The notes under the pieces: generated by a model
What the model saw: the letters and a program-made list of their open reading frames with translations, nothing else
What the model was told of the DNA's origin: nothing
Databases searched by the model: none
Translations under genes and position numbers: made by a program
In this document: piece after piece, positions 1 to 5,564 of the stretch
Layout of the letters: every line of letters begins with the position of its first letter
Numbering within the stretch: the first letter of the stretch is position 1
NCBI GenBank assembly: GCA_009930445.1
Contig: RZYD01000163.1
Coordinates: 1-5,616 of the forward strand
DNA length: 5,616 nt
Reading direction: 5' to 3'
Origin: Bacteroidia bacterium
GTDB lineage: Bacteria > Bacteroidota > Bacteroidia > Bacteroidales > BM520

Positions 1-303
1 CTGGCTTTTGAAAAGGGGGTGAAAGATATTATCACCGATTCGAAGGCACAAACGGTACTGGTAACCTTTGACCCGGGAAAAACGACTCCGGAAAAATTAT
101 GTGCCGCCATTAGCAAATTGGGGTATAAAGCCTATGTGATGGATGATACAAAAAAAGCAGGTTGTGCAACGGATTGCACCGGGACATCAAAAAATCCTGC
201 CGGCTGTGATCAGGCTAAGCCTGCACCTCTTCAGCCGAAATCCGGTTGTGGTTCGGGTTGTACCGGAAAATCACCGGATCCTGCCGGTTGCGGTAAAAAA
301 TAG
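1..303 (+). CDS. C-terminal part of a heavy-metal-associated (HMA) domain protein with a cysteine-rich tail
   Basis: The frame is open from base 1 to a TAG stop at 301-303, giving 100 residues; the true start and the N-terminal part lie outside the window. Residues 1-47 match the second half of an HMA (ferredoxin-like, MerP/copper-chaperone) fold: a helix end (LAFEKGVKDI), a strand and turn with the typical V-x-F-D-P-G-K (residues 21-27), and the closing helix and strand with A-I-x-x-L-G-Y-K-A (36-44). The metal-binding CxxC loop of this family would lie before base 1, so metal specificity cannot be judged. Residues 54-100 form a Gly/Cys/Pro-rich tail with six cysteines in two copies of a 16-residue repeat, unusual for a plain chaperone and suggestive of extra metal or thiol binding (inference). 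A GTG at 19 could be read as a start but would cut through the fold, so I treat the gene as truncated by the window edge. A strong terminator follows 27 bases after the stop. Confidence 0.85.
   Translation: MAFEKGVKDIITDSKAQTVLVTFDPGKTTPEKLCAAISKLGYKAYVMDDTKKAGCATDCTGTSKNPAGCDQAKPAPLQPKSGCGSGCTGKSPDPAGCGKK
160..291 (+). repeat. Two copies of a Cys-rich 16-residue coding repeat (GCxxxCTGxSxxPAGC)
   Basis: Codons 54-69 (bases 160-207) read GCATDCTGTSKNPAGC and codons 82-97 (bases 244-291) read GCGSGCTGKSPDPAGC. Ten of the 16 residues are identical, including all three cysteines and the closing PAGC, and the copies start 28 residues apart. The DNA copies differ at many positions, so the repeat is conserved mainly at protein level. 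A 12-residue linker rich in Pro, Lys and Gln separates them. Metal binding is inferred from the cysteine spacing and the HMA context. Confidence 0.85.
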
Positions 304-330
304 GAAAATATTCTATGCCTTTTTCATAAA

Positions 331-364
331 CAGGAAAGAGCCTCGTTCTTTCCTGTTTTTTTTT
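331..364 (+). terminator. Intrinsic terminator of the HMA gene
   Basis: CAGGAAAGA (331-339) is the exact reverse complement of TCTTTCCTG (347-355). This gives a 9-bp stem, 10 with a closing G-U pair, around a 5-7 base loop, followed at once by nine T (356-364). It begins 28 bases after the HMA stop codon and separates that gene from the patatin gene. On the opposite strand there is no gene for it to serve. Confidence 0.93.
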
Positions 365-382
365 GTTAATATTTTAGTAATC

Positions 383-414
383 TTGTGACTTCTAAGTGTA
401 ATCCCTTAAATTTG
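383..414 (+). promoter_or_regulatory. Bacteroidota-type promoter for the patatin gene
   Basis: A TTG at 383-385 (-33 element) lies 21 bases before TAAATTTG at 407-414, an exact match to the Bacteroidota -7 consensus TAnnTTTG. The spacing falls in the usual 17-23 range. Transcription would start near 419-422, giving a leader of about 70 bases before the GTG at 491. It sits just after the upstream terminator, as expected for an independent unit. Confidence 0.7.
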
Positions 415-490
415 TCTCCGATATCAATGAAGAATATTTCCGGAGAAGGCCATTTGCCGGCTGATTTTTTGGAGCATCAATACAAAACAC

Positions 491-2773
491 GTGTTAAAAA
501 GACTTTTTATATTATTTCTTTTTCTGGCGGCTTCCTCAGCCTTCAGTCAGAAGGTAGCCGTTGTGCTCAGCGGCGGTGGTGCAAAAGGAATGGCACATAT
601 TGGTGTTCTTAAAGCATTAGAAGATAACAATATACCTGTCGATTATATTGCCGGAACCTCCATTGGTGCTATTGTCGGGGGTATGTATGCTTGTGGCATG
701 TCGCCTGATGAAATGATCCGGCATTTTAACTCCCCCGAGTTTTCTATTTGGCTTAGCGGAGAAATTGAAGAAGAATACCTTTTTTATTATAAAAAACACG
801 ATGAAGACGCCGAATGGCTGAATGTGCGTTTTGATATTGATTCGCTTATATCCCCACAGATTGTCCCAACCAATATTATTTCTCCTTTTCAGATGGATTT
901 TGCCTTCCTTCAATATTTTGCCCAGCCCGGAGCCGCCTGTGGGTATGACTTTGATAAGCTTATGATCCCTTTTCGTTGTGTTGCCTCCAATATTGAAGAT
1001 AATCAGGCGTATGTTTGCCGTTCGGGGGATGTGGGATCCGCCATTCGCGCCTCAATGTCGTTCCCGTTCTATTTTAAGCCGATTACTATCAATGGTAAGG
1101 TGATGATGGATGGAGGAATGTATAATAATTTTCCCATCGACGTGGTGACGGATGATTTTCATCCTGATGTTATTATCGGAAGCGTTGTGGCTGGAAATTA
1201 TCAGAAACCTTCTACCGACGATATGGTCTCGATGCTTCAGAGCATTTTTATGAATAAAACCGATTATTCGATACCTGACTCTGTGGGTTTTCTTTTTCAG
1301 CCCGATGTCCGGTACGTCGATTTGCTGGATTTTAGCAAAACCAATGCTTTTATTGACAGCGGGTATGTGGCCGTTGAGCGTCAGATCGGGGCAATCAAAA
1401 ACCGTATTCAACGTGAAGTAACACCCGGGGAGGTTTCATTGGAACGCAGCATTTTTAAAAATAAATTTCCTCCTCTGTTGTTTCAGCGCGTGCATCCCAT
1501 CGGCCTTAAACCGCACCAGGCGCAATATGTTCAATCGCTTCTAAAACAAGAAGAAGATGTTTTGACCCTGAATCAGTTAAAACCCAACTATTTTAGGTTA
1601 ATTGCCGACGATAAGATTGCTTATATCTATCCGCGAAGCCGGTTTAATCCCGGAACCGGATACTTCGATCTTTATCTCTACACCGAGCCGGCAAAGGATT
1701 TTACAGTTAGTTTTGGCGGTGATATCAGCTCTGCTGCTACCAATCAGGCTTTTATTGGCCTTCGCTATAAGTTGCTGACCCGTTATTCGCTTACCTTTAC
1801 TGCCAATGCCTATGTGGGTAGGTTTTATAATAGTTTTTTGCTGGGCGGACGCCTTGAATACCCTTCGGAACCCGCTTTCTTCGCCGATTTTACCGGCACC
1901 ATTAACAGTTGGAACTATTTCTCTACCTCCCGCTATTTTGTGGGGGATGAGTCGCCGGGTTTTCTTTTGCAAAATGACAACTACCTCCGGTTATCAGCCG
2001 GAGTTCCTTTCTCGAAAAATGGTAAAATCTCTATTGATCTCTTAGGCTCTAATTTATCTAATTCTTATTATCATACTAATGCTTTTACAAGAAATGATAC
2101 CAGTGATGTAACTAATTTTAATTTTTTTACCTTCGGGATGATTTACGAAAAAAGTACCCTTAACCGTAAAATTTATTCTACAGAAGGGCAGCGGATGCTA
2201 CTTTCTCTGCGCTACATCGGTGGAAATGAGTCGTATACGCCGGGTTCGACGGCGCTTACGTATTCACCTGCTTCAAAAAAGCACCGGTGGATCCAACTCC
2301 GTTTTGCTTTTGAAAATTATTTTCCAACAATAGGCCAGGTGATTATGGGGGTTTATGCTGATGGAATTTTGTCTAATCAGGGGTTGTTTAGTAATTATAC
2401 CTCCTCGGTTTTGTTGGCTCCGGGGTATCGCCCGGTGCCCCAAAGTGCCATCCTGTTCATTCCCGAGTACAGAGCCAATACCTGGGCCGCGTTGGGCTTC
2501 CGGTCGGTCTATTCCGTTTACGGTCCTCTCGATTTGCGCTTTAGTACTTTTGCTTTCTTCCCTTATAAACAAATTCAGGAACGTATCGACCAATCGGCTT
2601 ACCTGGGAAAAACACTGGCAAAAAGGTATTTTGGAGCTTCTGCAACCCTGGTGGTTAAAAACCCGATTGTACCCGTGAGCTTCTCGGTTTCTTATTATGA
2701 TAATACTGAAAATCCATGGCAATTCCTTTTTAATTTCGGATACCTGATTTTTAATAAACCGAGTTTGTACTGA
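491..2773 (+). CDS. Exported patatin-like phospholipase fused to a POTRA-like segment and outer-membrane barrel (type Vd autotransporter-like)
   Basis: This 760-residue protein probably hydrolyses lipid acyl esters at or outside the outer membrane. Residues 1-19 are a signal peptide (MLKR, a hydrophobic core, then A-F-S before Q20). The patatin domain spans about residues 21-310: oxyanion loop GGGAKG (28-33), nucleophile elbow GTSIG with Ser57, the R-A-S-x-S-F-P block, and D-G-G with catalytic Asp207, so the Ser-Asp dyad is intact. Residues about 331-395 resemble a single POTRA domain. From about 402 to the end alternating aromatic and polar strands fit an Omp85-type (BamA-like) barrel, closing with FNFGYLIFNKPSLY and a terminal aromatic residue. 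PlpD of Pseudomonas and FplA of Fusobacterium share this order of parts (known family architecture); length is normal for Bacteroidota versions. The GTG start is chosen because the frame has a stop at 428-430, no ATG occurs before codon 34, and only GTG 491 yields a proper signal peptide. No Shine-Dalgarno is seen, and no terminator follows. Whether the lipase domain is surface-exposed or periplasmic cannot be told from sequence. Confidence 0.92.
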   Translation: MLKRLFILFLFLAASSAFSQKVAVVLSGGGAKGMAHIGVLKALEDNNIPVDYIAGTSIGAIVGGMYACGMSPDEMIRHFNSPEFSIWLSGEIEEEYLFYYKKHDEDAEWLNVRFDIDSLISPQIVPTNIISPFQMDFAFLQYFAQPGAACGYDFDKLMIPFRCVASNIEDNQAYVCRSGDVGSAIRASMSFPFYFKPITINGKVMMDGGMYNNFPIDVVTDDFHPDVIIGSVVAGNYQKPSTDDMVSMLQSIFMNKTDYSIPDSVGFLFQPDVRYVDLLDFSKTNAFIDSGYVAVERQIGAIKNRIQREVTPGEVSLERSIFKNKFPPLLFQRVHPIGLKPHQAQYVQSLLKQEEDVLTLNQLKPNYFRLIADDKIAYIYPRSRFNPGTGYFDLYLYTEPAKDFTVSFGGDISSAATNQAFIGLRYKLLTRYSLTFTANAYVGRFYNSFLLGGRLEYPSEPAFFADFTGTINSWNYFSTSRYFVGDESPGFLLQNDNYLRLSAGVPFSKNGKISIDLLGSNLSNSYYHTNAFTRNDTSDVTNFNFFTFGMIYEKSTLNRKIYSTEGQRMLLSLRYIGGNESYTPGSTALTYSPASKKHRWIQLRFAFENYFPTIGQVIMGVYADGILSNQGLFSNYTSSVLLAPGYRPVPQSAILFIPEYRANTWAALGFRSVYSVYGPLDLRFSTFAFFPYKQIQERIDQSAYLGKTLAKRYFGASATLVVKNPIVPVSFSVSYYDNTENPWQFLFNFGYLIFNKPSLY

Positions 2774-2787
2774 TATTTTTAATTTTA

Positions 2788-2818
2788 TTTCCAAAGATTA
2801 TTATAATTGCTACTTTTG
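2788..2818 (+). promoter_or_regulatory. Bacteroidota-type promoter for the DUF349 gene
   Basis: TACTTTTG at 2811-2818, followed by CA, is an exact match to the -7 consensus TAnnTTTG. The -33 element is weak: only TTT at 2788-2790 sits at the right distance (20 bases). Transcription would start near 2823-2826, giving a leader of roughly 105 bases. The element lies in the 155-base gap after the patatin stop, so the DUF349 gene is probably transcribed on its own. Confidence 0.65.
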
Positions 2819-2876
2819 CACCCCTTAATGGTGAATTTTGAATTTTTAAAACAGAAGAGAAACTATCAGAATCATA

Positions 2877-2929
2877 TTCCCTTTTGTGGGAAGCGAACCC
2901 TTATCTGTCGAACTAACAGAATGTACTAA
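2877..2929 (+). promoter_or_regulatory. Structured leader of the DUF349 gene with a two-codon upstream ORF
   Basis: Two small hairpins occupy the end of the leader. TTCCC (2877-2881) pairs with GGGAA (2888-2892) around a 6-base loop, and TCTGT (2904-2908) pairs with ACAGA (2916-2920) around CGAACTA. Directly after them ATG TAC TAA (2921-2929) is a minimal upstream ORF whose stop overlaps the DUF349 start as TAATG. Whether any of this controls translation is inference; stems this short can arise by chance. Confidence 0.3.
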
Positions 2930-5136
2930 TGGAAGAAAAAAATCTGCAACCTGAAGAATTAAACGAACAAAATCTTCAGGAGACTCAATCTGAAGCAACA
3001 GAAGACCAGACGCATGTTGTGGAAGAATCATCCGATGTAATGGAAAAAGATATTGCAACTGAAAATGAAAGGTCTGAATCAGAAACACTTGAAAATGAAG
3101 CTAAAACAGCAACCGAATTGCCCAACACTCCCCAAATGCAGGAGGTCGCTTCAACCGAACCCTCCCCGGAGACTGTGCTAGCGGAAACGCCTGCACCGGA
3201 TGCTGTTGAAGAATCTGCGCCTGAAGAAAATGTTGAAAATTCTTCTCCTTCAGAAGCACACGAAGAAGAGGAAGCAGTGGACGCAGAGGACGAAGATGAA
3301 GATGAAGATGAAGAAGAGGAGATGGTTTCAGATGATCACTACGCTTCATTTACCCGTGAGCAATTGGTTCAGGAACTTGAAAACCTTGTGGCCTCAGAGG
3401 ATATTACCCGCGTGAAAGCAAAAGTAAGCCTTGTAAAAATGGCGTATTTGAAACAAACCCGCGAAGTATATGACGCTGCGGATGAAAACCTGGATGAGGT
3501 TGTCGTGCCCGAAGAGGAAAATCAGAAAACCCAGGGCGACACAAGGGACGCCGCTTCGACGACAACCGATGAAACGCAACCACTGGAAGAAACAGAGGTT
3601 ACAGAACCTAAAAAAGAACACGATCCGCTTGCTGAACGTTATAAAGCCGCATTCCGAATTTATAAATCAAAACGTGAAAAATTTCTTCAGGAACTTGAAG
3701 AACAAAAGCTGAAAAATCTTGAAGGGAAAAAAGTAATTCTCGAACAACTCCGTGAAGTGATAAGTTCCGAAGAATCATTAAAAAAGAGCTACGACGAATT
3801 CCGTCAGCTCCAGGAAAAATGGCGCGAAATCGGAATGGTTCCCAAAGGCGAAGTGAACGACCTCTGGCAAAGCTATCATTTCCTGGTGGAAAAGTTCTTT
3901 GATAAAGTAAAAATCAGTAATGAACTCCGCGATCTGGATTTGAAAAAAAATCTGGAGAAAAAACTGCAGCTTTGCGAAAAATCAGAAGAACTTCTGCTGG
4001 AAACCAGCATTATAAAATCGTTTAAAAAACTACAGGAACTTCATCAGGAATGGAAAGAGACCGGCCCGGTACCCACCGATAAAAAGGATGAACTGTGGGA
4101 ACGCTTTAAAACGATTACGGATAAAATAAATGAACGCCGCCGCGACCATTATAACCGCATCAAAGAAGATCAGGAAGCCAATTATAACGCCAAACGCGCT
4201 CTGTTTGAGCAACTGGAAGAAATTGTGAATGTGGAAATTAAAGGCATCAAAGAATGGCAGACCAAAACCAACAGCGTGAATGAAATGCTGAAAATCTGGA
4301 AAACCATTGGCCCGGCTCCTAAAGTAAAAAATGATGAAATTTGGGACCAGTTTAAAAGTTATCTCGACGCTTTCTTTGCAAAGAAAAAAGAATACTTCAG
4401 CAAACTGAAAGATCAACAGGTTAATAATTATAATCTTAAACTCGACCTGTGTAATCAAGCAGAAAGTATTAAAGAGAGTGATGACTGGAAGGAGACAACC
4501 CGTACGCTGATCGACCTTCAAAAAAAGTGGAAAGTCATCGGCCCGGTTCCCAAAAAATATTCTGATAAAATCTGGAAACGATTCCGCGCCGCATGTGATG
4601 ATTTTTTTAACCGGAAAGAGGATTATTTCGGCCATATCCATGAACGGGAAGCCGATAACCTGACTGTTAAAAAGGAGATTATTGAACGGCTTAAAAATCA
4701 GGAATTTACTGATAATAAAGATGAGAATCTGAACATTCTTAAAACTTTTCAACGGGAATGGATGAATATTGGCCACGTGCCAATTAAGGAAAAAGATGCC
4801 ATCCAGAAAGAGTTTAGAAAAATAATTGATGCTAAACTCGAGTTATTGAAAATCAATGAGATGGAAATCAGTACCATGAATTTTAAAAACAGAGTAGAGA
4901 ATATCAAAGATTCTTCTGACTCAAATCGTATACTGAGCCGTGAACGCATTCAGCTGATGAATAAAATATCGCAGATGAATGATGATATTAATTTGTGGGA
5001 AAATAATATCGGTTTTCTCGCCGCTTCAAAAAATGCAAATATCCTGAAAAATGAATTTGAAAAGAAAATTCAACGTGCAAAACAGGAAGTCGCACTGATG
5101 AATGTTAAATTGAAATATTTGAACGATCAAATGTAA
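2929..5136 (+). CDS. DUF349 multi-repeat protein with acidic N-terminal region and C-terminal coiled coil
   Basis: A 735-residue, apparently cytoplasmic protein: no signal peptide or membrane segment is visible. Residues 1-135 are low-complexity and rich in Glu, Asp, Ser and Thr, ending in an acidic run at 118-131. Residues 137-180 (HYASFTREQLVQEL onward) form a short helical block that resembles the N-terminal block of Bacteroidota relatives. A second Thr/Glu-rich linker runs to about 230. Five DUF349 (PF03993-type) helical repeats follow, each marked by W-x-x-x-G-x-x-P: WREIGMVP (W298), WKETGPVP (W375), WKTIGPAP (W457), WKVIGPVP (W534) and WMNIGHVP (W611). Steps are 77, 82, 77 and 77 residues. 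Each is followed by K-D-x-x-W-x-x-F-like helices, and a half repeat precedes the first (from about 232). Residues about 640-735 are a predicted coiled coil containing the W-E-N-N-I-G-F block (690-696). The molecular function of DUF349 proteins is unknown to me and I do not assign one. The ATG at 2929 is the first in frame and starts the acidic head directly; there is no Shine-Dalgarno. A likely own promoter lies upstream. Confidence 0.9.
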   Translation: MEEKNLQPEELNEQNLQETQSEATEDQTHVVEESSDVMEKDIATENERSESETLENEAKTATELPNTPQMQEVASTEPSPETVLAETPAPDAVEESAPEENVENSSPSEAHEEEEAVDAEDEDEDEDEEEEMVSDDHYASFTREQLVQELENLVASEDITRVKAKVSLVKMAYLKQTREVYDAADENLDEVVVPEEENQKTQGDTRDAASTTTDETQPLEETEVTEPKKEHDPLAERYKAAFRIYKSKREKFLQELEEQKLKNLEGKKVILEQLREVISSEESLKKSYDEFRQLQEKWREIGMVPKGEVNDLWQSYHFLVEKFFDKVKISNELRDLDLKKNLEKKLQLCEKSEELLLETSIIKSFKKLQELHQEWKETGPVPTDKKDELWERFKTITDKINERRRDHYNRIKEDQEANYNAKRALFEQLEEIVNVEIKGIKEWQTKTNSVNEMLKIWKTIGPAPKVKNDEIWDQFKSYLDAFFAKKKEYFSKLKDQQVNNYNLKLDLCNQAESIKESDDWKETTRTLIDLQKKWKVIGPVPKKYSDKIWKRFRAACDDFFNRKEDYFGHIHEREADNLTVKKEIIERLKNQEFTDNKDENLNILKTFQREWMNIGHVPIKEKDAIQKEFRKIIDAKLELLKINEMEISTMNFKNRVENIKDSSDSNRILSRERIQLMNKISQMNDDINLWENNIGFLAASKNANILKNEFEKKIQRAKQEVALMNVKLKYLNDQM
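3292..3314 (+). repeat. GAAGAT hexanucleotide repeat coding an Asp-Glu run
   Basis: Nearly four perfect units of GAAGAT encode alternating Glu and Asp within the acidic run at residues 118-131 of the DUF349 protein. A tract like this can gain or lose units without a frameshift, changing only the length of the acidic stretch. Confidence 0.8.
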
Positions 5137-5179
5137 GGGATTGTAATTCATTTTAACGCAGGTGATGCTTTATCCGGGT

Positions 5180-5194
5180 AAATGACTGTCATTT
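5180..5194. promoter_or_regulatory. Perfect 15-bp palindrome AAATGAC-T-GTCATTT (possible operator or weak terminator)
   Basis: Seven-base arms are exact reverse complements around one central T. As RNA it could form a 6-bp A/U-rich stem with a CTG loop followed by T residues through 5198, so it might be a weak terminator for the DUF349 gene 44 bases after its stop. As DNA it contains TGAC-T-GTCA, the same core as two other dyads in this gap, and it lies just upstream of a TTG that could be the -33 element for the RNA candidate. I slightly favour the operator reading (inference). Confidence 0.5.
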
Positions 5195-5196
5195 TT

Positions 5197-5229
5197 TTGA
5201 CAAGTGATTAAAACAGTAAAATACGTTGA
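5197..5229 (+). promoter_or_regulatory. Possible promoter of the small RNA candidate
   Basis: TTG at 5197-5199, within TTGACA, is followed after 22 bases by TACGTTGA (5222-5229), which matches the TAnnTTTG element only partly: TA and the next two T positions agree, the last two do not. Transcription would start near 5234-5237, just before the GC-rich island. The imperfect -7 element keeps confidence low. Confidence 0.3.
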
Positions 5230-5234
5230 GATAT

Positions 5235-5344
5235 ACAAAGTTGAACCGAAACGGAAGGCTCGGCTGAGGAGCAACCGGGCAGGGATAGGTTCTCCCAACG
5301 AAAGGCTGAAATATAGCGGGTTGATTTTCTTCCCGCTTTTTTTT
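5235..5344 (+). ncRNA. Candidate small structured RNA of unknown family
   Basis: This stretch of about 110 bases has a GC-rich body (5245-5310) in an AT-rich gap and ends in a canonical intrinsic terminator, the usual mark of a small RNA or a terminated riboregulator. Short helices can be drawn: GCTC (5258-5261) with GAGC (5269-5272), GGGA (5282-5285) with TCCC (5293-5296), and GAACC (5243-5247) with GGTTC (5288-5292), the last giving a longer-range closing stem. CAAC (5296-5299) could pair with GTTG (5320-5323) and would then compete with the terminator stem. The sequence does not match the conserved cores I know for SRP RNA, 6S, tmRNA, RNase P, or cobalamin, TPP, SAM, SAH and c-di-GMP riboswitches. 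The 5' end is a guess. It could instead be merely the 3' UTR of the DUF349 gene. Confidence 0.4.
5315..5344 (+). terminator. Intrinsic terminator ending the GC-rich island
   Basis: AGCGGG (5315-5320) pairs exactly with CCCGCT (5332-5337) around an 11-base loop, and seven further T follow (5338-5344). It lies 178 bases after the DUF349 stop, far for a simple gene-end terminator, which supports a separate transcript or a long 3' UTR. Confidence 0.85.
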
Positions 5345-5354
5345 AATACTTTTG
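5321..5354 (+). promoter_or_regulatory. Promoter match overlapping the terminator
   Basis: TACTTTTG at 5347-5354 is a perfect TAnnTTTG element, and a TTG at 5321-5323 lies 23 bases before it, at the long end of the allowed range and inside the loop of the terminator hairpin. Transcription would start near 5360, about 205 bases before the next gene. T-rich DNA after a terminator yields such matches easily, so this is tentative. Confidence 0.35.
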
Positions 5355-5488
5355 AGACTTAATGCCTGCAAATACTTAGGCTGCTTATTCTATCGGTGTT
5401 TTGTCGTTCATACTTTGATGTGGTCTTTTCCGTATTATTTTCTTTTCATCATTCCTCTATAAGGGGGTGTACAATATTTTTCTATTTC

Positions 5489-5496
5489 TGACGTCA
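5489..5496. promoter_or_regulatory. TGACGTCA palindrome (possible operator)
   Basis: A perfect 8-bp palindrome with the same TGAC/GTCA arms as the dyads at 5180-5194 and 5537-5549, here with no central base. It lies about 55 bases upstream of the expected transcription start of the final gene, where activators or upstream repressor sites often sit. The binding protein is unknown. Confidence 0.4.
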
Positions 5497-5509
5497 TACT
5501 ATTAATTCG

Positions 5510-5525
5510 TTCCGAAGCATCGGAA
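5510..5525. promoter_or_regulatory. Perfect dyad TTCCGA-AGCA-TCGGAA (possible operator or terminator stem)
   Basis: Six-base arms are exact reverse complements around a 4-base centre. The dyad ends 7 bases before the -7 element at 5533 and covers the place where the -33 element should be, so a bound dimer would compete with or aid RNA polymerase. In RNA it would form a stable 6-bp stem with a tetraloop, and TTTT follows at 5526-5529, so it could also stop transcripts arriving from 5360 or earlier. Confidence 0.5.
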
Positions 5526-5532
5526 TTTTCCT

Positions 5533-5540
5533 TATTTTTG
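5533..5540 (+). promoter_or_regulatory. Promoter -7 element of the final gene
   Basis: TATTTTTG matches TAnnTTTG exactly. The start point would be near 5546, leaving a leader of about 18 bases before the ATG at 5565. No exact TTG stands at the -33 position, which is filled by the TTCCGA/TCGGAA dyad. A missing -33 element beside an operator-like dyad would fit a promoter that depends on an activator (inference). Confidence 0.55.
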
Positions 5541-5549
5541 ACCGTCAAA
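5537..5549. promoter_or_regulatory. Palindrome TTTGAC-C-GTCAAA overlapping the promoter (possible operator)
   Basis: Six-base arms are exact reverse complements around one central C. The dyad overlaps the last four bases of the -7 element and covers the expected transcription start, the typical place for a repressor site. Its core TGAC-C-GTCA repeats the arms of the dyads at 5180-5194 and 5489-5496. Confidence 0.45.
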
Positions 5550-5564
5550 GAAAAACACCGGTTC

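Larger units (their letters stand above)
5137..5564. other. 428-base intergenic region rich in palindromes and a possible small RNA
   Basis: No credible protein-coding gene lies here on either strand; the open frames are short and lack family character. The flanks are AT-rich, but about 5245-5310 is near 59 percent G+C by hand count. In order the region holds an AAATGAC-T-GTCATTT palindrome, a possible promoter, the GC-rich island ending in an intrinsic terminator, a second promoter match at 5321-5354, about 130 bases (5355-5488) in which I see nothing firm, then TGACGTCA, a TTCCGA-N4-TCGGAA dyad, and a promoter overlapped by a third TGAC/GTCA palindrome before the next start codon. Confidence 0.8.

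Noticed and set aside
440..475. Hairpin in the patatin leader (CCGG with CCGG, or GGC with GCC)
   Set aside because: Stems are only 3-4 bp and overlap one another; not better than chance.
427..612. Open frame from ATG 427 that overlaps the start of the patatin gene
   Set aside because: Its protein has no family character and it runs through the patatin signal-peptide and oxyanion-loop codons in another frame; the patatin frame explains the conservation.
4030..4776. 248-codon open frame on the - strand
   Set aside because: It lies wholly opposite the DUF349 repeats; its Phe/Ile-rich sequence is the mirror of Lys/Glu/Asn-rich coding DNA. No promoter or family motif supports it.
5240..5344. 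SRP RNA, 6S RNA, tmRNA, RNase P or a cobalamin, TPP, SAH or c-di-GMP riboswitch
   Set aside because: GGAAGG- and GAGGAGC-like fragments recall some of these, but none of the full conserved cores is present in the right order.
5189..5371. 60-codon open frame on the - strand across the GC-rich island
   Set aside because: No recognisable domain, no promoter, and it crosses the intrinsic terminator; a structured RNA explains the composition better.
5418..5462. 14-codon ORF (MWSFPYYFLFIIPL) in the last intergenic region, as a possible leader peptide
   Set aside because: The TACTTTG just before it is one base short of the promoter consensus and would leave no leader; nothing else supports translation.
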